46,848 bases of DNA from an uncultured Muribaculaceae bacterium (GTDB lineage: Bacteria > Bacteroidota > Bacteroidia > Bacteroidales > Muribaculaceae). The position numbers and the translations under genes are program-made. Location of the stretch: assembly GCA_910583675.1 (NCBI GenBank), contig CAJTYH010000024.1:1-46848 (forward strand), read 5' to 3'. Every line of letters starts with the position of its first letter. Position 1 is the first letter of the stretch. Below are positions 33,901-41,958 of the stretch, one piece after another. The notes under the pieces were generated by a model. It was not told the DNA's origin and ran no database searches. It worked only from the letters and a program-made list of their open reading frames with translations.

Positions 33901-35321
33901 ACGGCAATATCGCATCGTTCTCCATACTTGCCATCGACCGCATGAAGGTGATGGAGCTTCTTGACTGCAACCTTACTGCAGGTAAGATCGTGGCTCCCGG
34001 GACGGTTTATCCGGGTATACCTTATCGCGTGACGGCCTTCGTTGAAAACAATGGTACAAACCAGGTTGAGTCCTATGTTGCCGTACTGAAATGCAATGGC
34101 AAGGAGGTTGCGCGTCAGCAGTGTGAGGCGCTGGCATCTGATAAGACTGCCTCCGTGACTTTCGAACTGACGCCCGATTTGCTGTCGGCTGCCGAACTCG
34201 GTTTCACGCTTGAGGTGGTATGTGACGGCGACATGGACATGTCTGACAATGTGTCCGAGACGGTGACTGTGAAAGTCGTGCTTCCTGATTATCCTGCTGT
34301 CAACGACCTCTCGGCAACTGACGAGGGGGATGGCGTTGTTTCCCTTGCATGGAGCGAGCCACAGCCGGGGGAGGCCGAGGATGTGACGGTAGATTTCGAG
34401 GATGCCGAGGCATTTGCCATAGACTCCTATGGCAACTGGACGTTTGTGGACGGAGACGGCAAGACCACTCAGACCTTCATGCTGTCGTTTACCAATGCGG
34501 GGATGCCGATGTCGTTTACCGTGCATGACGGCAGTTCAAACGACTACGGTTTCTTCAACGGAATGTTGATGCCCCACAGCGGTACCAAGTGCCTATCTTC
34601 ATGGGGCGCGGCAGATGAAACGCAGGTTGACGATTGGGCTATCTCCCCGAGGCTTGCGGGATCTGCCCAGACCTTGAAGTTCTTTGCCAAGGCATATGAC
34701 AATGAGACGAATCCCGAGGTCATTGAGGTGTTGTATTCCGTTTCAGGCAACAACGTAGGCGATTTCACATCTCTCGGAAAGATAGACAAGGTGGATGTGG
34801 AATGGACGGAATACAGTTTCGGTCTTCCTGAGGGCGCGACATTCTTCGCAATCCGTCGTATAAGCCCCAACGGTTGGGTGCTCCAGATCGATGATGCCTC
34901 CTTCAAGGTTGCCGGCAACGGATCAGACCTGGCGCTTATGGGATACAACGTATATCGCAACGGTGTCAAGATCAACGACGGACTTGTGGAGGACAATGCC
35001 TTTACCGACCGTGCAGCCGAGGATGGCGACAATGCTTATGTCGTGACCGCTGTATATGATAAGGGTGAATCCGCAGCCTCCAATGAGGTGTCCTTACAGA
35101 TATCCTCGCTTGAGCGTCTTGAAGCCGCAGGCATCTCTGTGAAAGTTGTCGCAGGAGAGATTGTGGTTGAAGGAGCGGAAGGCAAGGATCTGGCAGTTGC
35201 GGATGCCTCAGGTCGCATGTACTTCTCGGCAATGGGTTCCGCGAAGACTGTAGTCGCGGTTCCCGCAGGCATATACCTTGTTACTGTCGCGCAGGAAACC
35301 ATAAAGGTCGTCGTTGGTTAA
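30918..35321 (+). CDS. Large multi-domain surface protein with choice-of-anchor J and fn3 modules and T9SS tail
   Basis: 1467 aa. Signal peptide (MRKLLSVLLLGAASIAGSAQ), then a beta-propeller-like region (about 50-300), fn3/Ig-like modules, and three jelly-roll modules resembling choice-of-anchor J (DDWLFSPGLKL near 550; FDLFRAGDYDKN near 935; VDDWAISPRL near 1240). A CARDB-like module (RVTAFVENNGTNQVESYVAVLKC) and a final fn3 precede the sorting tail (PAGIYLVTVAQETIKVVVG). There is no catalytic motif I can name. It is likely an adhesive or glycan-binding exoprotein working with the M6 protease. Confidence 0.85.
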   Translation: MRKLLSVLLLGAASIAGSAQIQVGSSPLIFRHPGKTPASKVAKAPAFAPGSVNLIGNFYESQDPSRKGRVARMPLSPGEAPEILGGFDIDTSWGGFMRDGKYYATYQWILSETMAYSTVKVYDPLTWTATATKFNMDHVHSILASATAYNAEEDLVYGAYLSVDGTTTRYEFGTADYDAMQPAHTAIAPITGSPWSALAFDADGTLYVITAAGDFGTVDKATGEVAVKGATGVISQALSSAVIDPKTGRFFWAVNNPELSGIYEVDKVSGAATLLAEFPAKGDFVGGLYIGAPLAADKAPDKVEELTIDFPDGTLNGNISFTAPASNFDGSEGTGTLDWTILSNGSVAKRGTAAYGEAVSEPVSVSMATDYKFEVYCSNAEGDGPRASREMFVGNGTPLAPENVTLSYADGKMSLAWDAVDKVVGDKGNFDPAELTYTVTRYPDGVVVSEGGKETSFSEALDEPETRKVYYYGVKAVFREAESAQTDSPQIPLGALSAPWVTDFSDYVQGLGDLTVLDANGDGATWGYMGGSAAICDYAHMTTTLPLDDWLFSPGLKLVAGETYVFSVSERWMPLFGSTARPDIEIFMGNSATVDGMTDVLMERVAATETTATTHRFVITPETTGTYFFGLHAIAENGNFMYVDEMKLTTGAIPAAVMDLEAIPAADCSYSATVRFKAPDTDVAKRPLTSLTKIEIYRAETMLRHTIENPEPGKEYEFVDDNMFYGSGNYMWTVRVFNESGEGLEASVVEYVGIPVLCAQPPLMTSENGDTGEVTFTWDPIFKSQGGRDVDPSFVTFDVITNGGYIATGLPSDTRNYTFQAVPEGKQGFVAGVVSARTQPGSASSVGKLLAVGAPYSRYFNSFSLAEGEPEVATDASRLYGQWVQFSDGTIDGLNSSDGDGGFFGIANESVGAGAELYVGKFDFSGMTHPVLQFDLFRAGDYDKNTIKVLIDEGEGLKECATIVSSEVGSGDMAWVTAKADLSAYAGKKVHMRLDGNIASFSILAIDRMKVMELLDCNLTAGKIVAPGTVYPGIPYRVTAFVENNGTNQVESYVAVLKCNGKEVARQQCEALASDKTASVTFELTPDLLSAAELGFTLEVVCDGDMDMSDNVSETVTVKVVLPDYPAVNDLSATDEGDGVVSLAWSEPQPGEAEDVTVDFEDAEAFAIDSYGNWTFVDGDGKTTQTFMLSFTNAGMPMSFTVHDGSSNDYGFFNGMLMPHSGTKCLSSWGAADETQVDDWAISPRLAGSAQTLKFFAKAYDNETNPEVIEVLYSVSGNNVGDFTSLGKIDKVDVEWTEYSFGLPEGATFFAIRRISPNGWVLQIDDASFKVAGNGSDLALMGYNVYRNGVKINDGLVEDNAFTDRAAEDGDNAYVVTAVYDKGESAASNEVSLQISSLERLEAAGISVKVVAGEIVVEGAEGKDLAVADASGRMYFSAMGSAKTVVAVPAGIYLVTVAQETIKVVVG

Positions 35322-35359
35322 CGGATAGGAAACCATAGCAGTTCAATACTGATGTTCAA

Positions 35360-35405
35360 GACAGGCACATAGCCCATGTAAGTGGGGTGTGCCTGTCGTT
35401 TTTTC
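35360..35405 (+). terminator. Terminator of the M6 protease operon
   Basis: A 10-bp stem, GACAGGCACA (35360-35369) with TGTGCCTGTC (35388-35397), followed by GTTTTTTC. Confidence 0.85.
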
Positions 35406-35437
35406 GGGTGTAAGGGTGCGGTTTTTGCTTTTTTTCG

Positions 35438-35445
35438 TAACTTTG
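35438..35445 (+). promoter_or_regulatory. -7 box of the GH115 gene
   Basis: TAACTTTG is an exact TAnnTTTG match, 31 bp before the ATG at 35477. Confidence 0.6.
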
Positions 35446-35476
35446 CAGATATAAAGTACTTGTAACCAAAATAACC

Positions 35477-38293
35477 ATGAGACACGTGATTTACTATCTT
35501 GCGGCAGCGATCATGCTGCTTGCGTCGGGCATGCATGGAATGCATGCCGCTGAAAATTCCATAATTCTGTCACCGGGTAATTTTTCGATCGTAGTCCCGG
35601 AAGGGGAGTGCCCGCAGGTTCGCCTTGCAGCCCAGTCTTTGAGCCGTGATTTCGATAAGGTGATGGGCTTTGCCCCGTCTGTTGCCGGTGAGGCCGATGG
35701 CCGCTCGGTGGAGCTTGTAGTCGTAAATGAGGCCACGGAGGGCAGCGTGGCGTTGCTGAACGTAAAGAAGGATCTTGACGGTTTCGAGTCGCATCGCGTA
35801 TATGTCGATCCGGCCAACAATCGCGTGTACCTGCATGGCAAGGACATGCGCGGCACGATATATGCCATCTACTCTTTCAGCGAGCAGGTGCTTGGGGTGC
35901 CTCCGCTGTGGTATTGGTGTGAGTGGCAGCCTGTGCGCAGGGATGAGATCGCAGTGGATGGCGGTCTGGATTATTTCTGCCGTTCACCGCAGGTGCGTTA
36001 CCGTGCCTGGTTCCCGAACGACGAGGATCTGTTCATACCCTGGCGCAGGAAAAGCGCCGAGAACAATGAGATGTGGCTTGAGACGATGTTGCGTCTGAAG
36101 TTGAACACGGTGGAGCATACAGCCACGGTAACCACCAAGGGCACACTCAATGATGAGGCGATGCTGTACAAGAAATACGGGTTGGTGCTTACCTCGCACC
36201 ACATGGTGGCGTTGAACAACAGCTTTGCCAACTGGGACGCGTATTGGCGCGACGTGCGTCATACGACACCTCCGGCTCTGTCTGTCAATGACATGAAGTC
36301 GTTGAAGGAGTTCTGGCAATATTCCATAGATGCAGTAAAGAAGAGCGGGGTGGAGAATCTGTGGCAGGTAGCTTTCCGCGGCAAGACGGATCAGCCATTC
36401 TGGTCGGTGTTCGTCGACGCCCCCTCTACCGACAGGGAGCGCGGCGAGATCATAAACAAGATGGTCAGGACGCAGTATGACATGATATGCGAGTCCACAG
36501 GTGAGGAGAATCCCTTTGTGAGGATGACTTTCTACGATGAGATCTCATCCCTTCTGGCCAAGGGATTTATCGAGCCTCCTACGGCTACCAACATGCTCTG
36601 GACTTTCGTGGCCGGGCGCCGCGACCATTATCCATACGACGATATTGTCGCTTGGGAAAACGTGGACAATGTGAAGCTCGGATACTACATGAACCTGCAG
36701 TTCTATTCAACCGGTGCCCATCTCGCACCTGCCGAGGGGCCTTGGAAGATGGAGGCCAACTACCGTTATGTGCAGGGGAAAGGGCCTTTGACGTTCAGTG
36801 TGGTCAATGCCGGTAACTTGCGTGAGTTCCTTATGGAGATGAGCGCCAATGCTGCCATGATGTGGGATTCCGAGGGATATACCACCGATGGTTTCCTCAA
36901 GCGTTTCTGCGCACAGTATTTCGGTGAGGAGCATGCCGACGAGATAGCCGGCATCTACAAGGATTTCTATTATTCATACTGGAACCAGAAGACCCCTGAC
37001 TTCCCGGGAGGATTCGACCGGCAGTATGTTTTTCAGGACTTGCGCCATTCGCAGGTGATCAAGCAGATATACAATACATGGAACGTATATAAGGAGAATC
37101 CGCTGGTGGAGATAGGATACGAGAGTGTGCCGGGGCGTACTTTCCGCATAGAGGGTGACAGTCAGGTGGATGCGATGCTTGCCGGTCTGGCGCAGGAGGC
37201 AGTTGACTTTGCCGGTGTCGCCAAAAGGTGCGACGAGGTGATGGGAAAGCTCCCTGGTGACAAGCAGATGTTCTTCTACGATCATCTTGCGGCATACAGC
37301 CATTACATGGCGCATCTGAGCAAGGCCACATACCATTTCGTGCATGCCTACAAGCATAAGGAAAGCCGGTTCGATGATCTTACGACGGCGCTTGAGGAGA
37401 TGGAAGGAGCGAAGAAGGCATTGACTGATTCGGAGCACAGTGTGTTCGAGGGGTGGTATGACACGGACGACAAGTTCGAGATGGACAACCGCATAGAGAT
37501 GATACGCACTCTTATGCCTGACGCGGAGGATCTCACACTCACGGAACGGCTCATAGAGAATTATGACTTTGAATACAACCATGACTGCGTGCTCAATCAG
37601 CCCGGGAACATAGGGCGCGGCATCCCTTGCGGATGGGAATCGGAAGGTACGTTGAAAAAAGGTGCAAACGGGCTTGACTCCTTCGGCGTGAACCAGGATG
37701 CAAAGAACTTCCACGGCAACAATGTGTGCTGGATTAACTCGGTGCCCATGCCTGAGACGTTCTCGCTATATCAGACAATTCCTGCCTCGGAGCTTGAGCC
37801 GGGGAAGTATCGCGTGGCTTGCAAGCTGTGGGTGGAGGTGGCCAAGAAGACCAGCTGCCGCCTGTTCGCCAACGACAACGTCCAGTATTACGGTACCGAG
37901 CAGGATTACACCAACCTGCTGACGCCCGGTGAGATAAATACCTATGCCGGTTATGCCGGCGGCAACACCGGCGACGTGGTGCTGCGGGACATGGAGGTGG
38001 TTGTCACCGTAGGGGAGGGTGAAGACCTCACCATAGGGATCAAGACCGGCAGCAAGAAAAACAACGGCTCCGTTTCGACCAATGACAATGCCGGATGGTT
38101 CAAGGTGGATTATTTCAGGATCCACAAGATCGAGGGCGCCGGCATAGGGGATGTTGCGGCCTCTGACGCGTCCTCCATACCCTCCGGGGTGTATAACCTT
38201 TTCGGGCAGCTGGTGGGGAGCGGTGAGGCCGACCTCGCGCGTCTTCCAAAGGGTATTTACATTTTTGGCGGTAAAAAGGTGGCAGTGAAATGA
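35477..38293 (+). CDS. Glycoside hydrolase family 115 (alpha-glucuronidase) with T9SS tail
   Basis: 938 aa. GH115 enzymes remove (4-O-methyl-)glucuronic acid from xylan. Seen: a signal peptide, the N-terminal domain leading into RGTIYAIYSFSEQVLGVPPLWYW, the catalytic barrel (RYRAWFPNDEDLF, MLRLKLNTVEH, MTFYDEISSLLAKG, YYMNLQFYSTGAHLAPAEGP), a helical region, and a C-terminal beta domain. The last about 40 residues look like a T9SS tail (SSIPSGVYNLFGQLVG, LPKGIYIFGGKKVAVK). No susC/susD or other xylan genes are close, so it appears to act outside a typical PUL. A hairpin terminator follows. Confidence 0.88.
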   Translation: MRHVIYYLAAAIMLLASGMHGMHAAENSIILSPGNFSIVVPEGECPQVRLAAQSLSRDFDKVMGFAPSVAGEADGRSVELVVVNEATEGSVALLNVKKDLDGFESHRVYVDPANNRVYLHGKDMRGTIYAIYSFSEQVLGVPPLWYWCEWQPVRRDEIAVDGGLDYFCRSPQVRYRAWFPNDEDLFIPWRRKSAENNEMWLETMLRLKLNTVEHTATVTTKGTLNDEAMLYKKYGLVLTSHHMVALNNSFANWDAYWRDVRHTTPPALSVNDMKSLKEFWQYSIDAVKKSGVENLWQVAFRGKTDQPFWSVFVDAPSTDRERGEIINKMVRTQYDMICESTGEENPFVRMTFYDEISSLLAKGFIEPPTATNMLWTFVAGRRDHYPYDDIVAWENVDNVKLGYYMNLQFYSTGAHLAPAEGPWKMEANYRYVQGKGPLTFSVVNAGNLREFLMEMSANAAMMWDSEGYTTDGFLKRFCAQYFGEEHADEIAGIYKDFYYSYWNQKTPDFPGGFDRQYVFQDLRHSQVIKQIYNTWNVYKENPLVEIGYESVPGRTFRIEGDSQVDAMLAGLAQEAVDFAGVAKRCDEVMGKLPGDKQMFFYDHLAAYSHYMAHLSKATYHFVHAYKHKESRFDDLTTALEEMEGAKKALTDSEHSVFEGWYDTDDKFEMDNRIEMIRTLMPDAEDLTLTERLIENYDFEYNHDCVLNQPGNIGRGIPCGWESEGTLKKGANGLDSFGVNQDAKNFHGNNVCWINSVPMPETFSLYQTIPASELEPGKYRVACKLWVEVAKKTSCRLFANDNVQYYGTEQDYTNLLTPGEINTYAGYAGGNTGDVVLRDMEVVVTVGEGEDLTIGIKTGSKKNNGSVSTNDNAGWFKVDYFRIHKIEGAGIGDVAASDASSIPSGVYNLFGQLVGSGEADLARLPKGIYIFGGKKVAVK

Positions 38294-38362
38294 GGGGTTC
38301 TTCCCCGGTTCACTTGCCGATGACGGCAACTTCATGAATGCCTGTAGTTGCCGATACGATCC

Positions 38363-38412
38363 AAACTGCGGCGTGCAAGAAAAAGGAATGTCCTTGCACG
38401 CCGCAGTTTAAT
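38363..38412 (+). terminator. Long hairpin after GH115
   Basis: A 17-bp perfect stem: AAACTGCGGCGTGCAAG (38363-38379) with its complement at 38393-38409, a 13-nt loop, then AATTTGG. The T tract is short, so a strong stem-type terminator or 3'-end stabiliser is inferred. Confidence 0.7.
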
Positions 38413-38481
38413 TTGGCAAACGGTGTTGAACCGTCCTTTGGCAAACACCGGGAAATATGCGTTTATTTAAGGAGTAAATTA

Positions 38482-38513
38482 TTTGGTAATTAGGAAAATA
38501 TGTCGTAATTTTG
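38482..38513 (+). promoter_or_regulatory. Promoter of the str-S10 ribosomal operon
   Basis: -33 TTTG (38482-38485), 20-bp spacer, -7 TAATTTTG (38506-38513). Same geometry as the tRNA-Asp promoter. The predicted leader before rpsL is about 150 nt. Confidence 0.75.
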
Positions 38514-38531
38514 CAACGCTTTTCAGAGCCT

Positions 38532-38610
38532 CGTGCATCCTGTGACATTGTAATCCGCTGAGGATTAGATGTGTGGGATGTGCGTGCGGCGTATGTGCGG
38601 CGTTGCCGCA
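38532..38610 (+). promoter_or_regulatory. Structured 5' leader of rpsL
   Basis: Nested pairing: CGTGCATCC (38532-38540) with GGATGTGCG (38576-38584, two G-U pairs), ACAT (38545-38548) with ATGT (38569-38572), TAATCC (38551-38556) with GGATTA (38562-38567). A second hairpin TGCGGC/GCCGCA spans 38596-38610. It could be a ribosomal-protein autoregulatory site; the identity of any binder is unknown. Confidence 0.5.
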
Positions 38611-38671
38611 GAAGCAGTGCAAAACAAGAATTTCAGAGTTATAAAGTAAATAAATTCACAAAAAGACTAAG

Positions 38672-39061
38672 ATGCCTACTATTCAGCAGTTAGTAAGAAA
38701 AGGACGCGAAACCCTTGTGGATAAGAGCAAGTCGCCCGCGTTGGACTCCTGCCCTCAGCGTCGTGGAGTTTGCGTGCGCGTCTACACTACCACACCTAAG
38801 AAGCCTAACTCGGCTATGCGTAAAGTTGCGCGTGTGCGCCTCACCAACGGTAAGGAGGTCAACTCCTACATCCCCGGAGAGGGCCACAACCTGCAGGAGC
38901 ACTCGATCGTGCTCGTTCGCGGCGGCCGTGTGAAAGACCTTCCCGGTGTGCGCTACCACATCGTCCGCGGTACGCTTGATACCTCCGGTGTCAAGGATCG
39001 CACCCAGCGTCGCTCCAAGTACGGGGCCAAGCGTCCTAAAGCCGGTGCGGCTAAGAAGTAA
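38672..39061 (+). CDS. rpsL: 30S ribosomal protein S12
   Basis: 129 aa. Decoding-centre protein of the small subunit. Seen: CPQRRGVCVRVYTTTPKKPNSAMRK; the lysines that confer streptomycin resistance when mutated in other bacteria are wild type (K43, and K in GGRVKDLPGVRYH). First gene of the fused str-S10 operon, led by a structured leader. Confidence 0.98.
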   Translation: MPTIQQLVRKGRETLVDKSKSPALDSCPQRRGVCVRVYTTTPKKPNSAMRKVARVRLTNGKEVNSYIPGEGHNLQEHSIVLVRGGRVKDLPGVRYHIVRGTLDTSGVKDRTQRRSKYGAKRPKAGAAKK

Positions 39062-39130
39062 TTCTGAGGAAAGCCGATTTTTCTGACCTTCAGGCTATTC
39101 CCAGGGTGAAGTAACTAAATAGCACCACGA

Positions 39131-39211
39131 GAAATCAACCCCACTTTTCCCAAAACACAGTTTTTGATTTCCCGCAGCTGACAACGGTTGAGTAAATGCG
39201 CCGGAGGGCGC
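39131..39211 (+). promoter_or_regulatory. Structured spacer between rpsL and rpsG
   Basis: The 208-bp spacer holds two stems: GAAATCAA (39131-39138) with TTGATTTC (39164-39171), and GCGCC (39198-39202) with GGCGC (39207-39211) around a GGAG loop, the latter flanked by CAAC/GTTG. S7 is a known autoregulator in E. coli, so an S7-binding site is possible but unproven. Confidence 0.4.
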
Positions 39212-39269
39212 GTTGAAGAAGACACCAGCCACGACGAAAAAGCAAAAACACATCTTTTCAACACTCGAA

Positions 39270-39746
39270 ATGAGAAAAGCTAAGCCAAAGAAACGTGTGA
39301 TCCTTCCCGATCCCGTGTTTCATGACGTGAAAGTGACGAAGTTCGTCAACCACCTGATGTATGACGGAAAGAAGAATACCGCATACACGATCTTCTATTC
39401 CGCGCTTGAGACTGTGAAGTCCAAGATGCAGAACGAGGAGCGCACCCCCCTCGAAATCTGGAAGAAAGCCCTCGAGAACGTAACTCCGCAGGTGGAAGTC
39501 AAGTCACGTCGCGTAGGTGGCGCCACATTCCAGGTGCCCACCGAGATCCGTCCCGACCGCAAAGAGTCGATTTCAATGAAGAACCTGATCAACTATGCCC
39601 GCAAGCGCGGCGGCAAGACCATGAGCGACAAGCTCGCTGCTGAAATCATGGATGCCTTCAACGATCAGGGTGGCGCATTCAAGCGCAAGGAAGACATGCA
39701 CAAGATGGCCGAGGCCAACCGCGCATTCGCACACTTCCGTTTCTAA
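39270..39746 (+). CDS. rpsG: 30S ribosomal protein S7
   Basis: 158 aa. Primary 16S rRNA 3'-domain binder. The family N-terminus MRKAKPKKRVILPDPVF begins at the ATG at 39270; an upstream in-frame ATG at 39213 would add 19 residues not seen in S7. VNHLMYDGKKNTAY and GGATFQVPTEIRPDRK are typical. Followed after 39 bp by fusA. Confidence 0.97.
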   Translation: MRKAKPKKRVILPDPVFHDVKVTKFVNHLMYDGKKNTAYTIFYSALETVKSKMQNEERTPLEIWKKALENVTPQVEVKSRRVGGATFQVPTEIRPDRKESISMKNLINYARKRGGKTMSDKLAAEIMDAFNDQGGAFKRKEDMHKMAEANRAFAHFRF

Positions 39747-39785
39747 TTAATCATTGAATAACGGATTCAAAGACATCACAGCAAA

Positions 39786-41912
39786 ATGGCTAAGATTGAC
39801 GAACAATTAAAATATACGCGTAATATCGGTATCATGGCTCACATCGATGCCGGTAAAACCACCACTTCGGAGCGTATCCTCTTCTATACCGGTCTGACAC
39901 ACAAGATCGGCGAGGTGCACGACGGTGGCGCCACCATGGACTGGATGGCTCAGGAGCAGGAGCGTGGTATCACTATCACATCCGCCGCTACCACAGCCTT
40001 CTGGAAATACGCAGGCGACAAATACAAGATCAACCTTATTGACACTCCGGGGCACGTTGACTTCACCGTAGAGGTGGAACGTTCGCTCCGTGTGCTTGAC
40101 GGTGCCGTGGCTACGTTCTGTGCCGTAGGTGGTGTAGAGCCCCAGTCGGAGACCGTATGGCGTCAGGCAGACAAGTACAATGTACCCCGTATCGGTTACG
40201 TGAACAAGATGGACCGCTCCGGCGCTAACTTCTTTGAGGTAGTGCGTCAGCTCAAGGATGTGCTTGGTGCCAATCCTTGCCCCATCCAGATACCTATCGG
40301 TGCAGAGGAGACTTTCAAGGGTGTGGTAGACCTCATCACCATGAAAGCGATCTTCTGGCATGACGAGACACAGGGCGCGGAGTATTCTGTAGAGGAGATC
40401 CCCGCCAACCTTCAGGCCGAGGCCGAGGAGTGGCGCGACAAGATGCTTGAGAAGGTGGCCGAATACGACGACGCCCTCATGGAGAAGTATTTTGACGATC
40501 CCTCCACTATTACAGAAGACGAGATCCGCCGCGCACTTCGTGCCGCTACCCTGAAAATGGACATTGTGCCCATGATCTGCGGTTCCTCGTTCAAGAACAA
40601 GGGCGTGCAGTGCCTTCTTGACGACGTATGCGCATATCTCCCCAGCCCGCTTGACGCAGGTGCGATCCAGGGTCACGCTGTTGGCGATCCCGACAAGGTG
40701 GAGACACGTGAACCCTCTCCCGAGGCTCCCATGTGCGCCCTCGCGTTCAAGATCGCAACCGACCCGTATGTAGGCCGTCTGACTTTCTTCCGCGTATATT
40801 CCGGCGACGTAGTAGCCGGATCTTATGTGCTCAATTCGCGCAGCGACAAGAAGGAACGCGTTTCGCGTCTGTTCCAGATGCACTCCAACAAGCAGAACCC
40901 GATGGAGAAGATCGGTTGCGGCGACATAGGTGCCGGAGTCGGCTTCAAGGATATCCGCACCGGCGACACCCTGTGCGACGAGAACGCTCCCATCGTGCTT
41001 GAGGCCATGGACTTCCCCGATCCCGTTATCGGTATCGCAGTGGAACCCAAGACACAGAAAGACCTTGACAAGCTCGGTGTCGGCCTTCAGAAGCTCGCTG
41101 AGGAAGACCCAACCTTCCGTGTGGCCACCAACGAGGAGACCGGTCAGACCGTCATCTCCGGTATGGGTGAGCTTCACCTTGACATCATCATCGACCGTCT
41201 CAAGCGTGAGTTCAAGGTAGAGTGCAACCAGGGTCGTCCCCAGGTTACCTACAAGGAAGCCATCACCAAGCCGGTCGAGCTCCGTGAGGTGTTCAAGAAG
41301 CAGACCGGTGGTCGCGGTAAGTTCGCCGACATCATCGTGCGCATGGAACCTGTAGACGAAGGTTTCGAGGGCAGCCTCCAGTTCGTGGACGAGGTGAAGG
41401 GTGGTAATATTCCCAAGGAATTCATCCCCGCTATCCAGAAGGGCTTCACCAACGCCATGAAGAACGGCGTGCTCGCAGGCTATCCCGTGGAGAAGCTGAA
41501 GGTGACCGTGATCGACGGTTCGTTCCACCCGGTGGACTCCGACCAGCTTTCTTTCGAGCTTTGCGCCATCCAGGCCTTCAAGAAGGGTTCGGAAAAGGCA
41601 GGCCCCGTACTTATGGAGCCTATCATGAAGATAGAGGTGGTTACTCCCGAGGAGAGCATGGGCGACGTGATCTCCGACCTCAACAAGCGTCGTGGTCAGG
41701 TAGAGGGAATGGAAACTTCCCGCAGCGGTGCCCGTGTGGTAAAGGCACAGGCTCCCCTTGCCGAGATGTTCGGTTATGTGACCGCCCTGCGTACAATCAC
41801 TTCAGGCCGCGCAACCTCCACAATGACATTCTCGCATTACTCCGAGGTATCCTCGTCGATCGCCAAGAATGTGCTCACTGAATGCCAGGGACGCGTCGAC
41901 CTTGTAAAGTAA
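39786..41912 (+). CDS. fusA: Elongation factor G
   Basis: 708 aa. Translocation GTPase. Seen: G1 AHIDAGKTT, switch I EQERGITITSAATT, G3 DTPGHVDF, G4 NKMDRSG, then domains II-V ending in SHYSEVSSSIAKNVL. It lies in the str position after rpsG. The antisense strand holds a 573-residue open frame that is only a shadow of this codon usage. Confidence 0.97.
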   Translation: MAKIDEQLKYTRNIGIMAHIDAGKTTTSERILFYTGLTHKIGEVHDGGATMDWMAQEQERGITITSAATTAFWKYAGDKYKINLIDTPGHVDFTVEVERSLRVLDGAVATFCAVGGVEPQSETVWRQADKYNVPRIGYVNKMDRSGANFFEVVRQLKDVLGANPCPIQIPIGAEETFKGVVDLITMKAIFWHDETQGAEYSVEEIPANLQAEAEEWRDKMLEKVAEYDDALMEKYFDDPSTITEDEIRRALRAATLKMDIVPMICGSSFKNKGVQCLLDDVCAYLPSPLDAGAIQGHAVGDPDKVETREPSPEAPMCALAFKIATDPYVGRLTFFRVYSGDVVAGSYVLNSRSDKKERVSRLFQMHSNKQNPMEKIGCGDIGAGVGFKDIRTGDTLCDENAPIVLEAMDFPDPVIGIAVEPKTQKDLDKLGVGLQKLAEEDPTFRVATNEETGQTVISGMGELHLDIIIDRLKREFKVECNQGRPQVTYKEAITKPVELREVFKKQTGGRGKFADIIVRMEPVDEGFEGSLQFVDEVKGGNIPKEFIPAIQKGFTNAMKNGVLAGYPVEKLKVTVIDGSFHPVDSDQLSFELCAIQAFKKGSEKAGPVLMEPIMKIEVVTPEESMGDVISDLNKRRGQVEGMETSRSGARVVKAQAPLAEMFGYVTALRTITSGRATSTMTFSHYSEVSSSIAKNVLTECQGRVDLVK

Positions 41913-41958
41913 CATAAGCCGCTCCGACTTATTGAACAATAAAAAGACAGAACACAAT

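Larger units (their letters stand above)
38294..38671 (+). other. 378-bp intergenic region before the ribosomal operon
   Basis: It holds the GH115 terminator (38363-38412), the str-operon promoter (38482-38513) and a structured leader (38532-38610), each listed separately. I see no coding potential. Confidence 0.7.

Noticed and set aside
33501..34526. A 341-residue antisense open frame opposite the large surface protein.
   Set aside because: Same reason: it follows the codon pattern of the plus-strand gene and has no recognisable features.
39807..41528. A 573-residue antisense open frame opposite fusA.
   Set aside because: It is a codon-usage shadow of EF-G with low-complexity His/Leu/Val content and no promoter or homologous motif.
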